The notes under the pieces are model-generated. The model saw only the letters and a list, made by a program, of their open reading frames with translations, was not told where the DNA came from and searched no databases. A stretch of DNA of 64,000 nucleotides from Sphingomonas sp. (lineage in GTDB: Bacteria > Pseudomonadota > Alphaproteobacteria > Sphingomonadales > Sphingomonadaceae): NCBI RefSeq assembly GCF_017744835.1, contig NZ_JAGIAM010000004.1, positions 186,001 to 250,000 on the forward strand, read 5' to 3'. Position numbers and translations under genes: made by a program. Within the stretch, counting starts at the first letter, position 1. Every line of letters starts with the position of its first letter. Shown one piece after another: positions 8,266-17,052 of the stretch.

Positions 8266-10812
8266 TCAGTAAGCCGCCGACAGCGTCAGGAACCATTGGC
8301 GCGGCGCGATCGGATAGGCCGAGTAGCTGTTGGTGGCCGATCCAATCGACAGCGTCGACCAGCCCTTCTCGTTGGTCAGGTTGGTGACGTTGAACGAGAG
8401 CTCGGCCTTGCGCAGCGGCAAGACATTTTCCGGAACGTGCAGCGCCACGCGCAGCGAGGTCAGGAAATAGGACGGCACGCTCGCGTCGTTGGTGAAGGTG
8501 GCGTAGCGCCGGCCGACGTAATCGCCGATCAACTGCGTCTCGAACGGGCCGACCGCGAGCGTCGCCACGGTCTTGTTCATCCACTTGGGCGTGCCGGGCA
8601 GCTGCTTGCCGCAGGTCGGCACGACGCCGCCGGTAACGAGATAGCCGCCGATGCAGCTGTCGGTTGCCGCACCGATGCCGCTCGCCGCCGAGGTATAGTC
8701 GCTCTGATACTTGGACAGATTGTACGAAGTCGCATTGTAGAGCGAGAAGGCCCGGCCGAGCCGCAGCGTGAAGGCAGCGTCGACACCGTTGGTGCGCACG
8801 TCGCCGACGTTGACGAGGATCGACGTGCCGCCGGTGATGCCGCTGCCCGCGATGCCGCCCGGGTTGGTCGAGATCGCCAGCAGGCGGTCGTTGAACACGA
8901 CGTGGTAGTAGTTGACCTGCGCGTCGAGCCCGATGTCGCTCGAGAAGCTGCGATGGGTGCGCAGGCCGGCCTCATAGGTCCAGCTGCTTTCCGGTTTGCC
9001 CTCGTCGGCGAAGGCGTCGAACGCCGCCTGGCTGCCCGTGAACCACGGGCCGCCGCCGCCCGCCAGATAGGGCTGATAGTGGCGCAGGTTCTTCTGGACG
9101 TTGAAATAGACCTGCTCGTGGCCGTTGAAGTCATAGGTGGCGCCGATCGCCGGCAGGAACCAGCGCAGCGTGTTGATCCGGCCCTGCGGCAGGCCGCCGG
9201 CGAGGCCCGAGAGCGAGCCCGCCTTGGGCTGCACCGGATACCAGCCGTCCGCCCATTGCGCGCTGGTCTTCACGCCGGCCTGGACGAGCAGCCGGTCGAA
9301 CACCTGCCAGCTGTCCTGGAGATGGAGCTGCAGCTCGTTGATCCGCGCCTCGCCCTGGTATTGGGTGAACAGCGGGTCTGCGGCTTCGAGCGGACGGATA
9401 TAGGGCGTGCTCGATGCGGGATCGTTGACGTCGACACCGTACCAGCGGCGCCACTGGGTCGTGCTGTTGTGCTCGAACCAGCCGCCGAGCTCGATCTGAT
9501 GGTTGCCGAGCTCGACGTTGAGCGCGGAGATCACGCCGGCGCGCTCGATACGATATTCGGTGGTGCGGGTGATCAGCCCCGAGCCGCCGGTCGCGGCGAC
9601 GAGCGCAGCGCCGGCAGCGGCCGCCTGCGCAGTGGTGAGCGCCGTGCAGGCCGACGGGCGCACGCCATTGGCGTTGCCGCCGAACCGGCAATTGGCCGGA
9701 AGCGTCGCATAGGCGGGATCGAGATAGGGCTGCGCGGTCGTGATCGACTGGCCGAGCGGGCCCGCAACGACGCCGGCGCCGTCGTTATGATGGTAATAGG
9801 CCGTCGTCGACAGCTTGACGTGATCGGACATGTCCGCGTCGTAGCGGGCATAGGCCAGATAGTCGGTCCGCTGCGCATCCGAATAATAGTTGCGGTAGTT
9901 GCTGCCCACCGCCGCCGGCGAATTGCCGAGCGCGTTCAGATAGGACGTCCGGTACGTGTCGAATTCCGGATAGAAGAACGGCTTGGTATAGGGCGTATAG
10001 AGCTGGACCGCGGTCGCCGTGCCGCCCGCCGAGGGCTGGAAGATGACGGTCGCATCCTCGTTCGGCTGGGTCATGTCGTTATAGTCGAAATACAGCGTGA
10101 TCTTGCCGATGTCGCTGTCGTGGACGAACTTGGCGTTGGCCTGCCAGCCGCCCTGGATGCCGTTGAAGTCCCATGCGCGGGCGCGCTGGCGCGCGGCGGA
10201 GACATAGGCCGAGTTGCCGCCGCCGAACTCGCCGGTGTCGATGCGGACGAAGCTGCGCGACGTGCCGTAGCTGCCCAGCGTCTGGGCGACTTCGATGCCG
10301 AGCTTGTCGCGCGGGTCCGACGAGAAGGTCTCGACGGTGCCGCCGAGATTGCTGGTGGAGGGCGTGCCGAGATCGCCGGCTCCCGTCGCCACCACCACGC
10401 GGCCGACATTCTCCGAGATCACCGCGCGTTGCGGGGAAAGACCGTTGTAATTGCCGTAGCTCTGGTCGCCCAGCGGGATGCCATCCATCGTGTAGCCGAG
10501 CTGGTTCGCGGCAAAGCCATGGATGAAGAGCTGCGCGTTCTGCTCGTTGTAGCCCCAGGGATCGGCGGTGACGTAGAGCACGCCAGGCAGCGTCTGGATC
10601 GCCTTCAGCGGCGAGACGCCGGGCAGGATCTTCTGGATCTCGCTCTGGGGGATCGCCGTGGCCGATCGCGTCGACTTGGCGGTGACCACGATCGACGCGT
10701 TCTCGTCGACCGGCTGGTCGGCAGCCTCCACATCGGCAGTCTGCGCGAATGCGGCGTTGGCATAGAGAAGTGCGCCGGCGAGCGCCAGCAGGCTGGAAGT
10801 GGGTCGGATCAC
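8266..10812 (-). CDS. TonB-dependent outer-membrane receptor of the sugar locus
   Basis: An 848-residue receptor. A GTG at 10812 is the best start: AAAGGGA stands just upstream and the signal peptide (VIRPTSSLLALAGALLY, ending ANAAFAQ) begins there; in-frame codons further upstream lack such support. A TonB-box-like ASIVVTA segment is followed by a plug (about residues 45-200, with SEIQKILPGVSPLKAIQTLPGV, DGIPLGDQ and SNLGGTVETFSSDP) and a barrel ending FLTLSAAY. It is transcribed away from the AraD1-dehydrogenase-GH127-GH27 operon, and the shared 400-base control region carries three candidate GntR operators. Outer-membrane uptake of the oligosaccharide attacked by the neighbouring glycosidases is therefore the likely job; the exact sugar is unknown. 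Confidence 0.92.
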   Translation of the reverse strand: MIRPTSSLLALAGALLYANAAFAQTADVEAADQPVDENASIVVTAKSTRSATAIPQSEIQKILPGVSPLKAIQTLPGVLYVTADPWGYNEQNAQLFIHGFAANQLGYTMDGIPLGDQSYGNYNGLSPQRAVISENVGRVVVATGAGDLGTPSTSNLGGTVETFSSDPRDKLGIEVAQTLGSYGTSRSFVRIDTGEFGGGNSAYVSAARQRARAWDFNGIQGGWQANAKFVHDSDIGKITLYFDYNDMTQPNEDATVIFQPSAGGTATAVQLYTPYTKPFFYPEFDTYRTSYLNALGNSPAAVGSNYRNYYSDAQRTDYLAYARYDADMSDHVKLSTTAYYHHNDGAGVVAGPLGQSITTAQPYLDPAYATLPANCRFGGNANGVRPSACTALTTAQAAAAGAALVAATGGSGLITRTTEYRIERAGVISALNVELGNHQIELGGWFEHNSTTQWRRWYGVDVNDPASSTPYIRPLEAADPLFTQYQGEARINELQLHLQDSWQVFDRLLVQAGVKTSAQWADGWYPVQPKAGSLSGLAGGLPQGRINTLRWFLPAIGATYDFNGHEQVYFNVQKNLRHYQPYLAGGGGPWFTGSQAAFDAFADEGKPESSWTYEAGLRTHRSFSSDIGLDAQVNYYHVVFNDRLLAISTNPGGIAGSGITGGTSILVNVGDVRTNGVDAAFTLRLGRAFSLYNATSYNLSKYQSDYTSAASGIGAATDSCIGGYLVTGGVVPTCGKQLPGTPKWMNKTVATLAVGPFETQLIGDYVGRRYATFTNDASVPSYFLTSLRVALHVPENVLPLRKAELSFNVTNLTNEKGWSTLSIGSATNSYSAYPIAPRQWFLTLSAAY

Positions 10813-11006
10813 GTGAGTCCCTTTGCGCGGTCGTTGCTGCGGCGTTGCAGAGCGGCGCCTCTGCGCCGGGCAAATTGCATTCGCGCGACGTTTCCGTTGC
10901 AGGAACGTTACGGTGTCAAATCGATCTGGGACTGGCAGCGTAGCCGAGCCGAAGCGCTGCCGGCCAACCATCCTGGGTCGTCCTCGGCGGCGGGATGGAT
11001 TGTTAT

Positions 11007-11017
11007 TAGTCAGACAA
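11007..11017 (+). promoter_or_regulatory. Candidate GntR operator 1
   Basis: TAGTCAGACAA, preceded by AT, matches TNGTNNNACNA exactly. It shares the 11-base string ATTAGTCAGAC with the sites at 11178 (inverted) and 19992. Confidence 0.55.
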
Positions 11018-11117
11018 AAGCAATTCGGCGACGAGCGAATGCCGGGGCTTTGTCACGCTTGCCAGCATAAGCTCGGTCAAATCTATGAGACGGTAGGCTT
11101 TTTTGGCCTCGCACAAA

Positions 11118-11128
11118 TAGTCGGACCA
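11118..11128 (+). promoter_or_regulatory. Candidate GntR operator 2
   Basis: TAGTCGGACCA matches TNGTNNNACNA exactly but differs from the other sites in the centre. It lies 111 bases after operator 1 and 60 bases before operator 3. Confidence 0.45.
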
Positions 11129-11177
11129 AATCATCTCTGCGGGATATTGAAAACGAAACGGGCTTTTCAGCCATGAT

Positions 11178-11188
11178 AAGTCTGACTA
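11178..11188 (-). promoter_or_regulatory. Candidate GntR operator 3
   Basis: On the minus strand this reads TAGTCAGACTT inside ATTAGTCAGACTTAT, the most palindromic of the copies (ATTAGTC-A-GACTTAT). It stands 31 bases before the ATG of the AraD1 gene, a position suited to repression. Confidence 0.55.
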
Positions 11189-11219
11189 ATGCTGGTCCGC
11201 AGTAACCCAGGGAGAGGAT

Positions 11220-12209
11220 ATGGCGCTACGCCTTGTGCAGCTTCGCGACGCGACCGGCGAACGGATCGTCGCTGCGATCGGAGACGACGGAGCGGCGCGC
11301 CGCGTTCAGGGCGTGGAGACCAGCTATGCGCTCGCGCTCGCCGCGATTCGCGAGGGCGTGTCGCTCGCCCAAGCCGCGGCTGCCCGCGCCGGTGACGCCG
11401 TCGACCTCGCCGCCGCGGCGGCCGAAGGCCGGCTGCTCGCGCCGATCGACCATCCCGATCCCGCGCATTGCCACATGACCGGCACCGGCCTCACGCATCT
11501 CGGCTCCGCCGAAGGTCGCGACAAGATGCACAAGGCCGCGGCCGGCGGCACGCTGACCGATTCGATGCGGATGTTCCTGATGGGCGTCGAGGGCGGCAAG
11601 ACTGCCGACGGCAGCCCGGGCGTCCAGCCCGAATGGTTCTACAAGGGTGACGGCACCGGCGTGGTCGGCACCGGCACACCCCTCGCCTCCCCCGACTTCG
11701 CGCTCGACGGTGGCGAGGAGCCCGAGATCGCGGGCATCTATGTGATCGACGATGCAGGCCGCCCGCGGCGGCTGGGTTTCGCGCTTGCCAACGAGTTCTC
11801 GGACCATGTCACCGAGCGCGGCAATTACCTGTGGCTCGCGCATTCGAAGCTGCGCCCCGCGGCGCTGGGCGCGGAGCTGCTGACCGGCGCGCTTCCCGAC
11901 GACGTGCGCGGCACCAGCCGGATCGTGCGTGACGGCGAGGTGCTGTGGGAGAAGCCCTTCCTCTCGGGCGAGGCCAACATGTCGCACTCGATCGCCAATC
12001 TCGAGCATCACCATTTCAAATATGGGCTGTTCCGCCAGCCAGGCGACGTCCACATCCACTTCTTCGGCACTGCCACGTTGTCCTTCGCCGACGGCATCCA
12101 GACGCAGGAAGGCGATGTGTTCGAAGTCGAAGCGGCGCCGTTCACGCTGCCGCTGCGCAACCCGCTCGCCCGCATGGCGCCGGCTGACGCCACGGTGCTG
12201 CCGCTATGA
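11220..12209 (+). CDS. AraD1/GguC-type FAH-superfamily protein (2-keto-3-deoxy sugar acid enzyme)
   Basis: A 329-residue cytoplasmic protein. The C-terminal two thirds carry the signature of the GguC/AraD1 branch of the fumarylacetoacetate hydrolase superfamily: GIYVIDDAGRPRRLGFALAN, then EFSDHVTERGNYLWLAHSKL and GDVFEVEAAPF. The superfamily binds a divalent metal and works on 2-keto or 2,4-diketo acids. AraD1 proteins are linked by gene context to dehydration of 2-keto-3-deoxy-L-arabonate, and other FAH members hydrolyse 2,4-diketo-3-deoxy acids; either reaction would fit here. GGGAGAGG precedes the ATG. It is the first gene of an operon with a sugar 1-dehydrogenase (4-base overlap) and two glycosidases. 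Confidence 0.8.
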   Translation: MALRLVQLRDATGERIVAAIGDDGAARRVQGVETSYALALAAIREGVSLAQAAAARAGDAVDLAAAAAEGRLLAPIDHPDPAHCHMTGTGLTHLGSAEGRDKMHKAAAGGTLTDSMRMFLMGVEGGKTADGSPGVQPEWFYKGDGTGVVGTGTPLASPDFALDGGEEPEIAGIYVIDDAGRPRRLGFALANEFSDHVTERGNYLWLAHSKLRPAALGAELLTGALPDDVRGTSRIVRDGEVLWEKPFLSGEANMSHSIANLEHHHFKYGLFRQPGDVHIHFFGTATLSFADGIQTQEGDVFEVEAAPFTLPLRNPLARMAPADATVLPL

Positions 12210-13123
12210 GCGTGACGCGCATCGCACTGGCGGGCATCGGCAAGATCGCCCGCGACCAGCACATCCCGACGATCGCCGCGAGCCCCGACTTCGAGCTCGT
12301 CGCCGCGGTGACCGGCCACACGCCCCCCGAAGGCGTGCCGGGCTTCCGAACGATCGGCGAGATGATGCAGTCGGTCGAAGTCGACGCCATCTCGATCTGC
12401 ACGCCGCCGCGCGGCCGGCTGGCGCTGATCGAGGAAGCGCTGGCGCACGGGCTCGACGTGATGATCGAGAAACCCCCCGCCGCGACGCTGAGTGAGGCCG
12501 AGAGCTTTGCGGAGGCGGCGCGCCGCGCCGGCCGCATCCTCTATGCCACCTGGCATTCGCGTGAGGCCGCAGGCGTCGAGCCCGCGCGGCAATGGCTCGA
12601 CGGCAAGAAGATCACCCGCGTCGCCTGTAACTGGAAGGAAGACGTGCGCGTCTGGCATCCGGGCCAGGCGTGGATCTGGGAGCCGGGCATCGGCGTGTTC
12701 GATCCCGGCATCAACGCGCTGTCGGTGCTCACCCGCATCCTGCCGCGGCCGATGCTGCTCCAGTCGGCCGAGTTGCGCTTCCCCTCCAACCGTGACGCGC
12801 CGATCGCCGCCGACCTCGACTATGACCATGACGGCACGCCGGTGCGGGTAGAGTTCGACTTCGATCAGCGCGGACCGCAGACCTGGGACATCGACGTCGA
12901 GACCGACCAGGGCTCGCTCAAGCTGTCGCTCGGCGCATCCAAGCTCGCGATCGACGGCAGCCCGGTCGACGTCGGCGACGAGCCCGAATATGCGCGGCTT
13001 TATCGCCACTTCGCGGAGCTGCTGGCCAAGCGGCAGAGCGACGTCGACCTGTCGCCCTTCCGCCACGTGGCCGACGCCTTCCTGCTCGGCCGACGCAGCA
13101 CGACGATCGCGTTCGAAGAATAG
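12206..13123 (+). CDS. D-galactose/L-arabinose 1-dehydrogenase (Gfo/Idh/MocA family)
   Basis: A 305-residue enzyme with an N-terminal Rossmann fold (IALAGIGKIARDQHIPTIAA) and the family lysine motif IEKPPAATLSEAESFA near residue 90. These segments and LYATWHSREAAGVEPARQWL closely resemble the D-galactose 1-dehydrogenase of Pseudomonas fluorescens and the L-arabinose 1-dehydrogenase of Azospirillum. Such enzymes oxidise the sugar at C1 with NAD(P)+ to the lactone. L-arabinose has the same C1-C4 configuration as D-galactose, so both are plausible substrates, and the locus encodes glycosidases that could release both. The ATG overlaps the end of the AraD1 gene (ATGA). Confidence 0.85.
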   Translation: MSVTRIALAGIGKIARDQHIPTIAASPDFELVAAVTGHTPPEGVPGFRTIGEMMQSVEVDAISICTPPRGRLALIEEALAHGLDVMIEKPPAATLSEAESFAEAARRAGRILYATWHSREAAGVEPARQWLDGKKITRVACNWKEDVRVWHPGQAWIWEPGIGVFDPGINALSVLTRILPRPMLLQSAELRFPSNRDAPIAADLDYDHDGTPVRVEFDFDQRGPQTWDIDVETDQGSLKLSLGASKLAIDGSPVDVGDEPEYARLYRHFAELLAKRQSDVDLSPFRHVADAFLLGRRSTTIAFEE

Positions 13124-13147
13124 GGAACGGCCCGAGGGGAGAGGAAG

Positions 13148-13216
13148 ATGAAGCTGCCGAAGCATCTGCGGCCTGCGGTGGCGCTGGTCGCTGCACCCCT
13201 CGTAGGGGTCGAATAA
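13148..13216 (+). CDS. 22-codon leader ORF coupled to GH127
   Basis: A short open frame coding for 22 residues (MKLPKHLRPA..., ending LVGVE) with a good ribosome-binding site (GGGGAGAGGAAG just upstream). Its TAA shares its last A with the ATG of the GH127 gene (TAATG), a layout typical of translational coupling. The GH127 gene has no other obvious Shine-Dalgarno sequence, because the bases before its ATG belong to this ORF. It resembles a basic N-region plus a hydrophobic stretch, so it may be a tiny leader or the left-over start of a lost secretory gene. No family is recognised. Confidence 0.4.
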   Translation: MKLPKHLRPAVALVAAPLVGVE

Positions 13217-15549
13217 TGCTTAGCCGGCGCCTGTTCCTGGGTTCGGCGAGCGTGATGGCCCTCGCCGGCCCCGCCTTCGCGCAACTGAAGGTGGAGGAGG
13301 CGCCGGTGAAGGTTCGGCCGCTGCCCCTCGCCGCGGTGCGGCTCAAGCCCTCGCCTTTCCTCGACGCAGTCGAGACCAACCACCGCTATCTGATGTCGCT
13401 CTCGCCCGAGCGGCTGCTCCACAATTTCTACGCAAGCGCCGGCCTGCCTACCAAGGGCGACACCTATGGCGGCTGGGAGGCGCGCGGGATCGCAGGACAT
13501 ACGCTCGGACATTATCTGTCGGCGCTGTCGCTGCTCCACGCCCAGACCGGCGACTCGGCCGTGCGCGAGCGGCTACGGCACATCGTCGCCGAGATGGCAC
13601 GCATCCAGGCGGCGCATGGCGACGGCTATGTCGGCGGCACCACGGTCGAGCGCGACGGCAAGACCGTCGACGGCAAGATCGTGTTCGAGGAGATTCGCAA
13701 GGGCGACATCCGCACCAGCGGCTTCGACATCAATGGCGGCTGGGTGCCGCTCTATACCTGGCACAAGGTCCATGCCGGGCTGATCGACGCGGTGCGTCTG
13801 GCCGAGGTGCCCGAGGCGATGCCGGTGATGCTCGGCATGGCGGGCTATCTCGCCACGATCCTCGAGGGGCTCGACGAGGCGCAGATGCAGAAGCTGCTCG
13901 CCGCCGAGCATGGCGGGCTCAACGACAGCTATGCCGAAACCTATGCCCTCACCGGCAACCCGCGCTGGCGCCGCGTCGCAGAGCGCATCTATCACCACAA
14001 GGTCCTCGACCCGCTCGCCGCGGGCAAGGACGACCTGCCTGGGCTTCATGCCAACACCCAGATCCCCAAGCTGATCGGCCTCGCCCGACTCTATGAGCTG
14101 ACCGGCGAGCAGCGCCATGCGGACGCCGCGCGCTTCTTCCATGCGACGGTGACGCGGCACCACAGCTACGTCATCGGCGGCAACAGCGAGCGCGAGCATT
14201 TCGGCCCGCCCGACGTGCTGTCGACCCGGATCACCGAGCGCACCTGCGAGGCGTGCAACAGCTACAACATGCTGAAGCTGACGCGGCACCTCTATGGCTG
14301 GCAACCCGATGCGGCGCTGTTCGATTTCTACGAGCGCGTCCATCTCAACCACCTGCTCGCGCACCAGCATCCCGAGACCGGTGCCTTCGTCTATTTCATG
14401 CCGCTCAGCGCTGGCGCGCGGCGGACCTATTCGACGCCCGAGGACAGTTTCTGGTGCTGCGTCGGATCGGGGATGGAGACGCATTCCAAGCACGGCGAAA
14501 GCATCTTCTGGCACGACGCCGACACGCTGTTCGTCAACCTGTTCATCCCCGCCACCGCCGAATGGCGGGAGCGGAGGATGAAAGTGGCGCTGGATACGCG
14601 CTACCCGTTCGGCGAGCAGGTGTCGCTCAGCGTCGCCCAGGCGCCGCGCGCCGCCACGACGATCGCGCTGCGGCTCCCGGGCTGGTGCGACGCGCCGGTG
14701 CTGCGCGTGAACGACGCAGCGACGCCGGTCGATCGCGCTGGCGGCTATGCGCGCGTGACGCGGCGCTGGAAAGCCGGCGACCGAATCGAGCTCGAGCTGC
14801 CGATGCGCGTGCGCGCCGAGCCGACGCCCGACGACCCGCGCACGATCGCCTATCTCCACGGACCGGTAGTGCTCGCCGCCGATTTGGGACCCGCCGCGGA
14901 GCCGTTCGACGGCCCGGTGCCCGCGCTGGTCACCGCCGATCCGGCGGGGGCGCTGGTCGCGGAGAACGCCGCCGAGCACCGCTTCCATCTTGCCGATGCG
15001 CGGCCGGCAGCGCTGACGCTCGTCCCCTTCTTCCGCCAGTACGACCGCCGGACCGCCGTCTATTTCCCGCGCTTCACCGAGGCGCAGTGGAAGACCGAGG
15101 AAGCCGCCTTCCACGCCGAGAACGAAGCCCGCGCCGCGCTCGAGGCGCGTACCGTCGACGTGATCCAGCTCGGCGAGATGCAGCCCGAGCGCGACCATGC
15201 CTATCGCGCCAACCACAGCGACCTCTTCTCCTGGGGCGGCCGCAGCGCCCGCCAGCTCCCCTGGGGCACGGGCAATTACATGGAGTTCACCCTGGCGGTG
15301 CGCCCCGGTCCGATGCAGCTCGCCGCGCTCTATTGGGGCGAGGAAGTGAACAAGAATTTCGACGTCTCGGTCGAGGGCACGCGCATCGCCAGCGAGCGCC
15401 GCGCCACGCCGGCGGAGAAGCGCTTCGTCACCGTCACCTATCCGATCCCCGAGGCGCTGACGCGCGGCAAGGACAAGGTGACGGTGCGGTTCGAGACCAG
15501 GGGCACCGACGCGTTCGTCTACGAAGCTCGAATGCTGGAGGCGCAATGA
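13216..15549 (+). CDS. GH127-type beta-L-arabinofuranosidase, exported
   Basis: A 777-residue glycoside hydrolase. The N-terminus (MLSRRLFLGSASVMALAG) looks like a twin-arginine signal ending at about residue 22. Two motifs match the zinc-thiolate active site known from HypBA1: TERTCEACNSYNM (Glu345, Cys347) and FWCCVGSGMETHSK (Cys414, Cys415). By that comparison Cys414 is the nucleophile. The last 160 residues form a beta-rich accessory domain. GH127 enzymes remove beta-L-arabinofuranose, although related families act on other sugars. The neighbouring arabinose/galactose dehydrogenase and the YtfQ-type furanose transporter agree with release of L-arabinofuranose. Translation probably depends on the leader ORF. 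Confidence 0.85.
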   Translation: MLSRRLFLGSASVMALAGPAFAQLKVEEAPVKVRPLPLAAVRLKPSPFLDAVETNHRYLMSLSPERLLHNFYASAGLPTKGDTYGGWEARGIAGHTLGHYLSALSLLHAQTGDSAVRERLRHIVAEMARIQAAHGDGYVGGTTVERDGKTVDGKIVFEEIRKGDIRTSGFDINGGWVPLYTWHKVHAGLIDAVRLAEVPEAMPVMLGMAGYLATILEGLDEAQMQKLLAAEHGGLNDSYAETYALTGNPRWRRVAERIYHHKVLDPLAAGKDDLPGLHANTQIPKLIGLARLYELTGEQRHADAARFFHATVTRHHSYVIGGNSEREHFGPPDVLSTRITERTCEACNSYNMLKLTRHLYGWQPDAALFDFYERVHLNHLLAHQHPETGAFVYFMPLSAGARRTYSTPEDSFWCCVGSGMETHSKHGESIFWHDADTLFVNLFIPATAEWRERRMKVALDTRYPFGEQVSLSVAQAPRAATTIALRLPGWCDAPVLRVNDAATPVDRAGGYARVTRRWKAGDRIELELPMRVRAEPTPDDPRTIAYLHGPVVLAADLGPAAEPFDGPVPALVTADPAGALVAENAAEHRFHLADARPAALTLVPFFRQYDRRTAVYFPRFTEAQWKTEEAAFHAENEARAALEARTVDVIQLGEMQPERDHAYRANHSDLFSWGGRSARQLPWGTGNYMEFTLAVRPGPMQLAALYWGEEVNKNFDVSVEGTRIASERRATPAEKRFVTVTYPIPEALTRGKDKVTVRFETRGTDAFVYEARMLEAQ

Positions 15550-16871
15550 AGATCGATCGTCGTGCCGCGCTCGGGCTGATCGCCGCGATGCCCGCCGCCG
15601 CGCAGGCACGCCCGCAGCGCAACTTCCGCGACCTTGCCCCGCGCCCGCCGATGGGCTGGAACAGCTGGGACAGCTTCGCCGCGACGATCACCGAGGAACA
15701 GGCGCGCGCCAATGCCGCGGTGATGGCGGCCAAGCTGCTCCCGCACGGCTATGACGTCTTCACCGTCGACATCCAATGGTACGAGCCCGGCGCGACCGGC
15801 TTCGAATATCGCACCGGCGTCGAGCTGGCGATGGACGGCAACGGGCGGCTGCTCCCCGCCCCCAACCGCTTTCCCTCTGCGGCGGGCGGCAAGGGGTTCA
15901 AGCCGCTTGCCGACCACGTCCACGGCCTGGGGCTGAAGTTCGGCATCCACCTGATGCGCGGCGTGCCCCGGCTAGCCGCCGACCGCAATCTGCCGATCCT
16001 CGGGACCAAGTACGGTGCCGGCGACATCGCCGACCGCGTGAACATCTGCCCCTGGAATTCGGACATGTACGGCGTCGACATGTCCAAGCCCGGCGCGCAG
16101 GAATATTATGACAGCGTCTTCAGGCTGATCGCCTCATGGGGCGTCGATTTCGTCAAGGTCGACGACCTGTCGCGCCCCTATCACCGCAACACGCCCGAGG
16201 TCGAGGCGGTGCGCCGCGCGATCGACCGCAGCGGCCGGCCGATGATCCTGAGCCTGTCGCCGGGCGAGACCCCGCTCGATGCCGCGGAGCATGTCGCGAA
16301 CCATGCGAACATGTGGCGGATCAGCGACGATTTCTGGGACGAATGGCCGTTGCTGCTCGCGCAGTTCAAGCGGCTGGCGGACTGGGCGCCGCACCTGCGA
16401 CCGGGCGCGTGGCCCGATGCCGACATGCTGCCGCTTGGGCTGCTCGCGCTCGGCAAACGCCGCACGCGCTTCACGCCCGACGAGCAGCGCACGATGATGA
16501 CGCTCTGGTCGATCGCGCGCTCGCCGCTGATCATGGGCGGCGACTTGCGCGCGCTCGATGCCGAGACGCTGGCGCTGCTGACCAATGAGGAGGTGCTGGC
16601 GGTGAACCAGCATAGCAGCGGCGGGCGGCAATTGTTCCGGACCGAGCAGAGCGCGGCCTGGGTGGCCCGGCCGGCAGGCGGCGGGCGCTATCTGGCGCTG
16701 TTCAACCTCGGCGCGGAGCCGGCGGAAGTGTCGGCGGATCTGTCGGCGGTCGGGATCACCGGCGCGGCGCAAGTGCGCGACCTGTGGGCCCGCAAGCCGA
16801 TCGGCGTTGCGCGTGGTACTTTCTCGGCCACACTGCCATCGCACGGCTCAGGGCTGTATCGGCTGACTTAA
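15546..16871 (+). CDS. GH27 alpha-galactosidase (or beta-L-arabinopyranosidase), exported
   Basis: A 441-residue enzyme whose start overlaps the GH127 stop (ATGA). The N-terminus (MKIDRRAALGLIAAMPAAAQA) is a short twin-arginine-like signal. The catalytic barrel starts with PPMGWNSWDSF, a hallmark of GH27. The nucleophile is predicted as Asp206 in VDFVKVDD and the acid/base as Asp262 in WRISDDFWD. A late segment SIARSPLIMGGDLRALD and a C-terminal beta-sandwich are also typical. Most members cleave terminal alpha-D-galactose, and some cleave beta-L-arabinopyranose, which has the same ring configuration apart from C6. Either product would feed the dehydrogenase two genes upstream. It is the last gene of its operon. 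Confidence 0.88.
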   Translation: MKIDRRAALGLIAAMPAAAQARPQRNFRDLAPRPPMGWNSWDSFAATITEEQARANAAVMAAKLLPHGYDVFTVDIQWYEPGATGFEYRTGVELAMDGNGRLLPAPNRFPSAAGGKGFKPLADHVHGLGLKFGIHLMRGVPRLAADRNLPILGTKYGAGDIADRVNICPWNSDMYGVDMSKPGAQEYYDSVFRLIASWGVDFVKVDDLSRPYHRNTPEVEAVRRAIDRSGRPMILSLSPGETPLDAAEHVANHANMWRISDDFWDEWPLLLAQFKRLADWAPHLRPGAWPDADMLPLGLLALGKRRTRFTPDEQRTMMTLWSIARSPLIMGGDLRALDAETLALLTNEEVLAVNQHSSGGRQLFRTEQSAAWVARPAGGGRYLALFNLGAEPAEVSADLSAVGITGAAQVRDLWARKPIGVARGTFSATLPSHGSGLYRLT

Positions 16872-16882
16872 CCCCGTTGACT

Positions 16883-17026
16883 CCCCTCCCTGCTTGCAGG
16901 GAGGGGTCGGGGGTGGGTGCGCGCGTCTGCGCGCCCCAAAGACTCGTCGCAGAAAAGTGAAGGCCGGGGCATCGAGCCCCACCCTTCACTACACCCACCC
17001 CTAGCCCCTTCCCTTTCAGGGAGGGG
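16883..17026. repeat. MITE/REP-like inverted-repeat element, probably also a terminator
   Basis: The left end is a perfect 11-base stem (CCCCTCCCTGC, 16883-16893, and its complement 16896-16906) followed by TCGGGGGTGGGTG. The right end (about 16992-17026) is the inverted counterpart, with CACCCACCCC and CAGGGAGGGG. A further inner hairpin pairs AGTGAAGG with CCTTCACT. The element fills the gap between the convergent GH27 and IlvD/EDD genes. Elements with these ends are common in sphingomonad-like genomes (established knowledge, not checked here). Confidence 0.65.
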
Positions 17027-17052
17027 AATTGTGGGTCCTGCGTCTCAGCGGA

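Larger units (their letters stand above)
10813..11219. promoter_or_regulatory. Divergent promoter region with three candidate GntR operators
   Basis: A 407-base region without genes, more AT-rich than its flanks near 11000-11190. It separates the second TonB-dependent receptor from the galactose/arabinose operon. It holds three matches or near matches to TNGTNNNACNA, the FadR-subfamily operator consensus, listed separately. Promoter boxes were not assigned. Confidence 0.55.

Noticed and set aside
10813..10971. Longer N-terminus for the second TonB receptor
   Set aside because: It would put over 50 non-conserved, Arg-rich residues before the signal peptide; the GTG at 10812 has a good ribosome-binding site.
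11190..11395. Short plus-strand frames inside and before the AraD1 gene
   Set aside because: They overlap the well-supported AraD1 frame and show no independent start signal.
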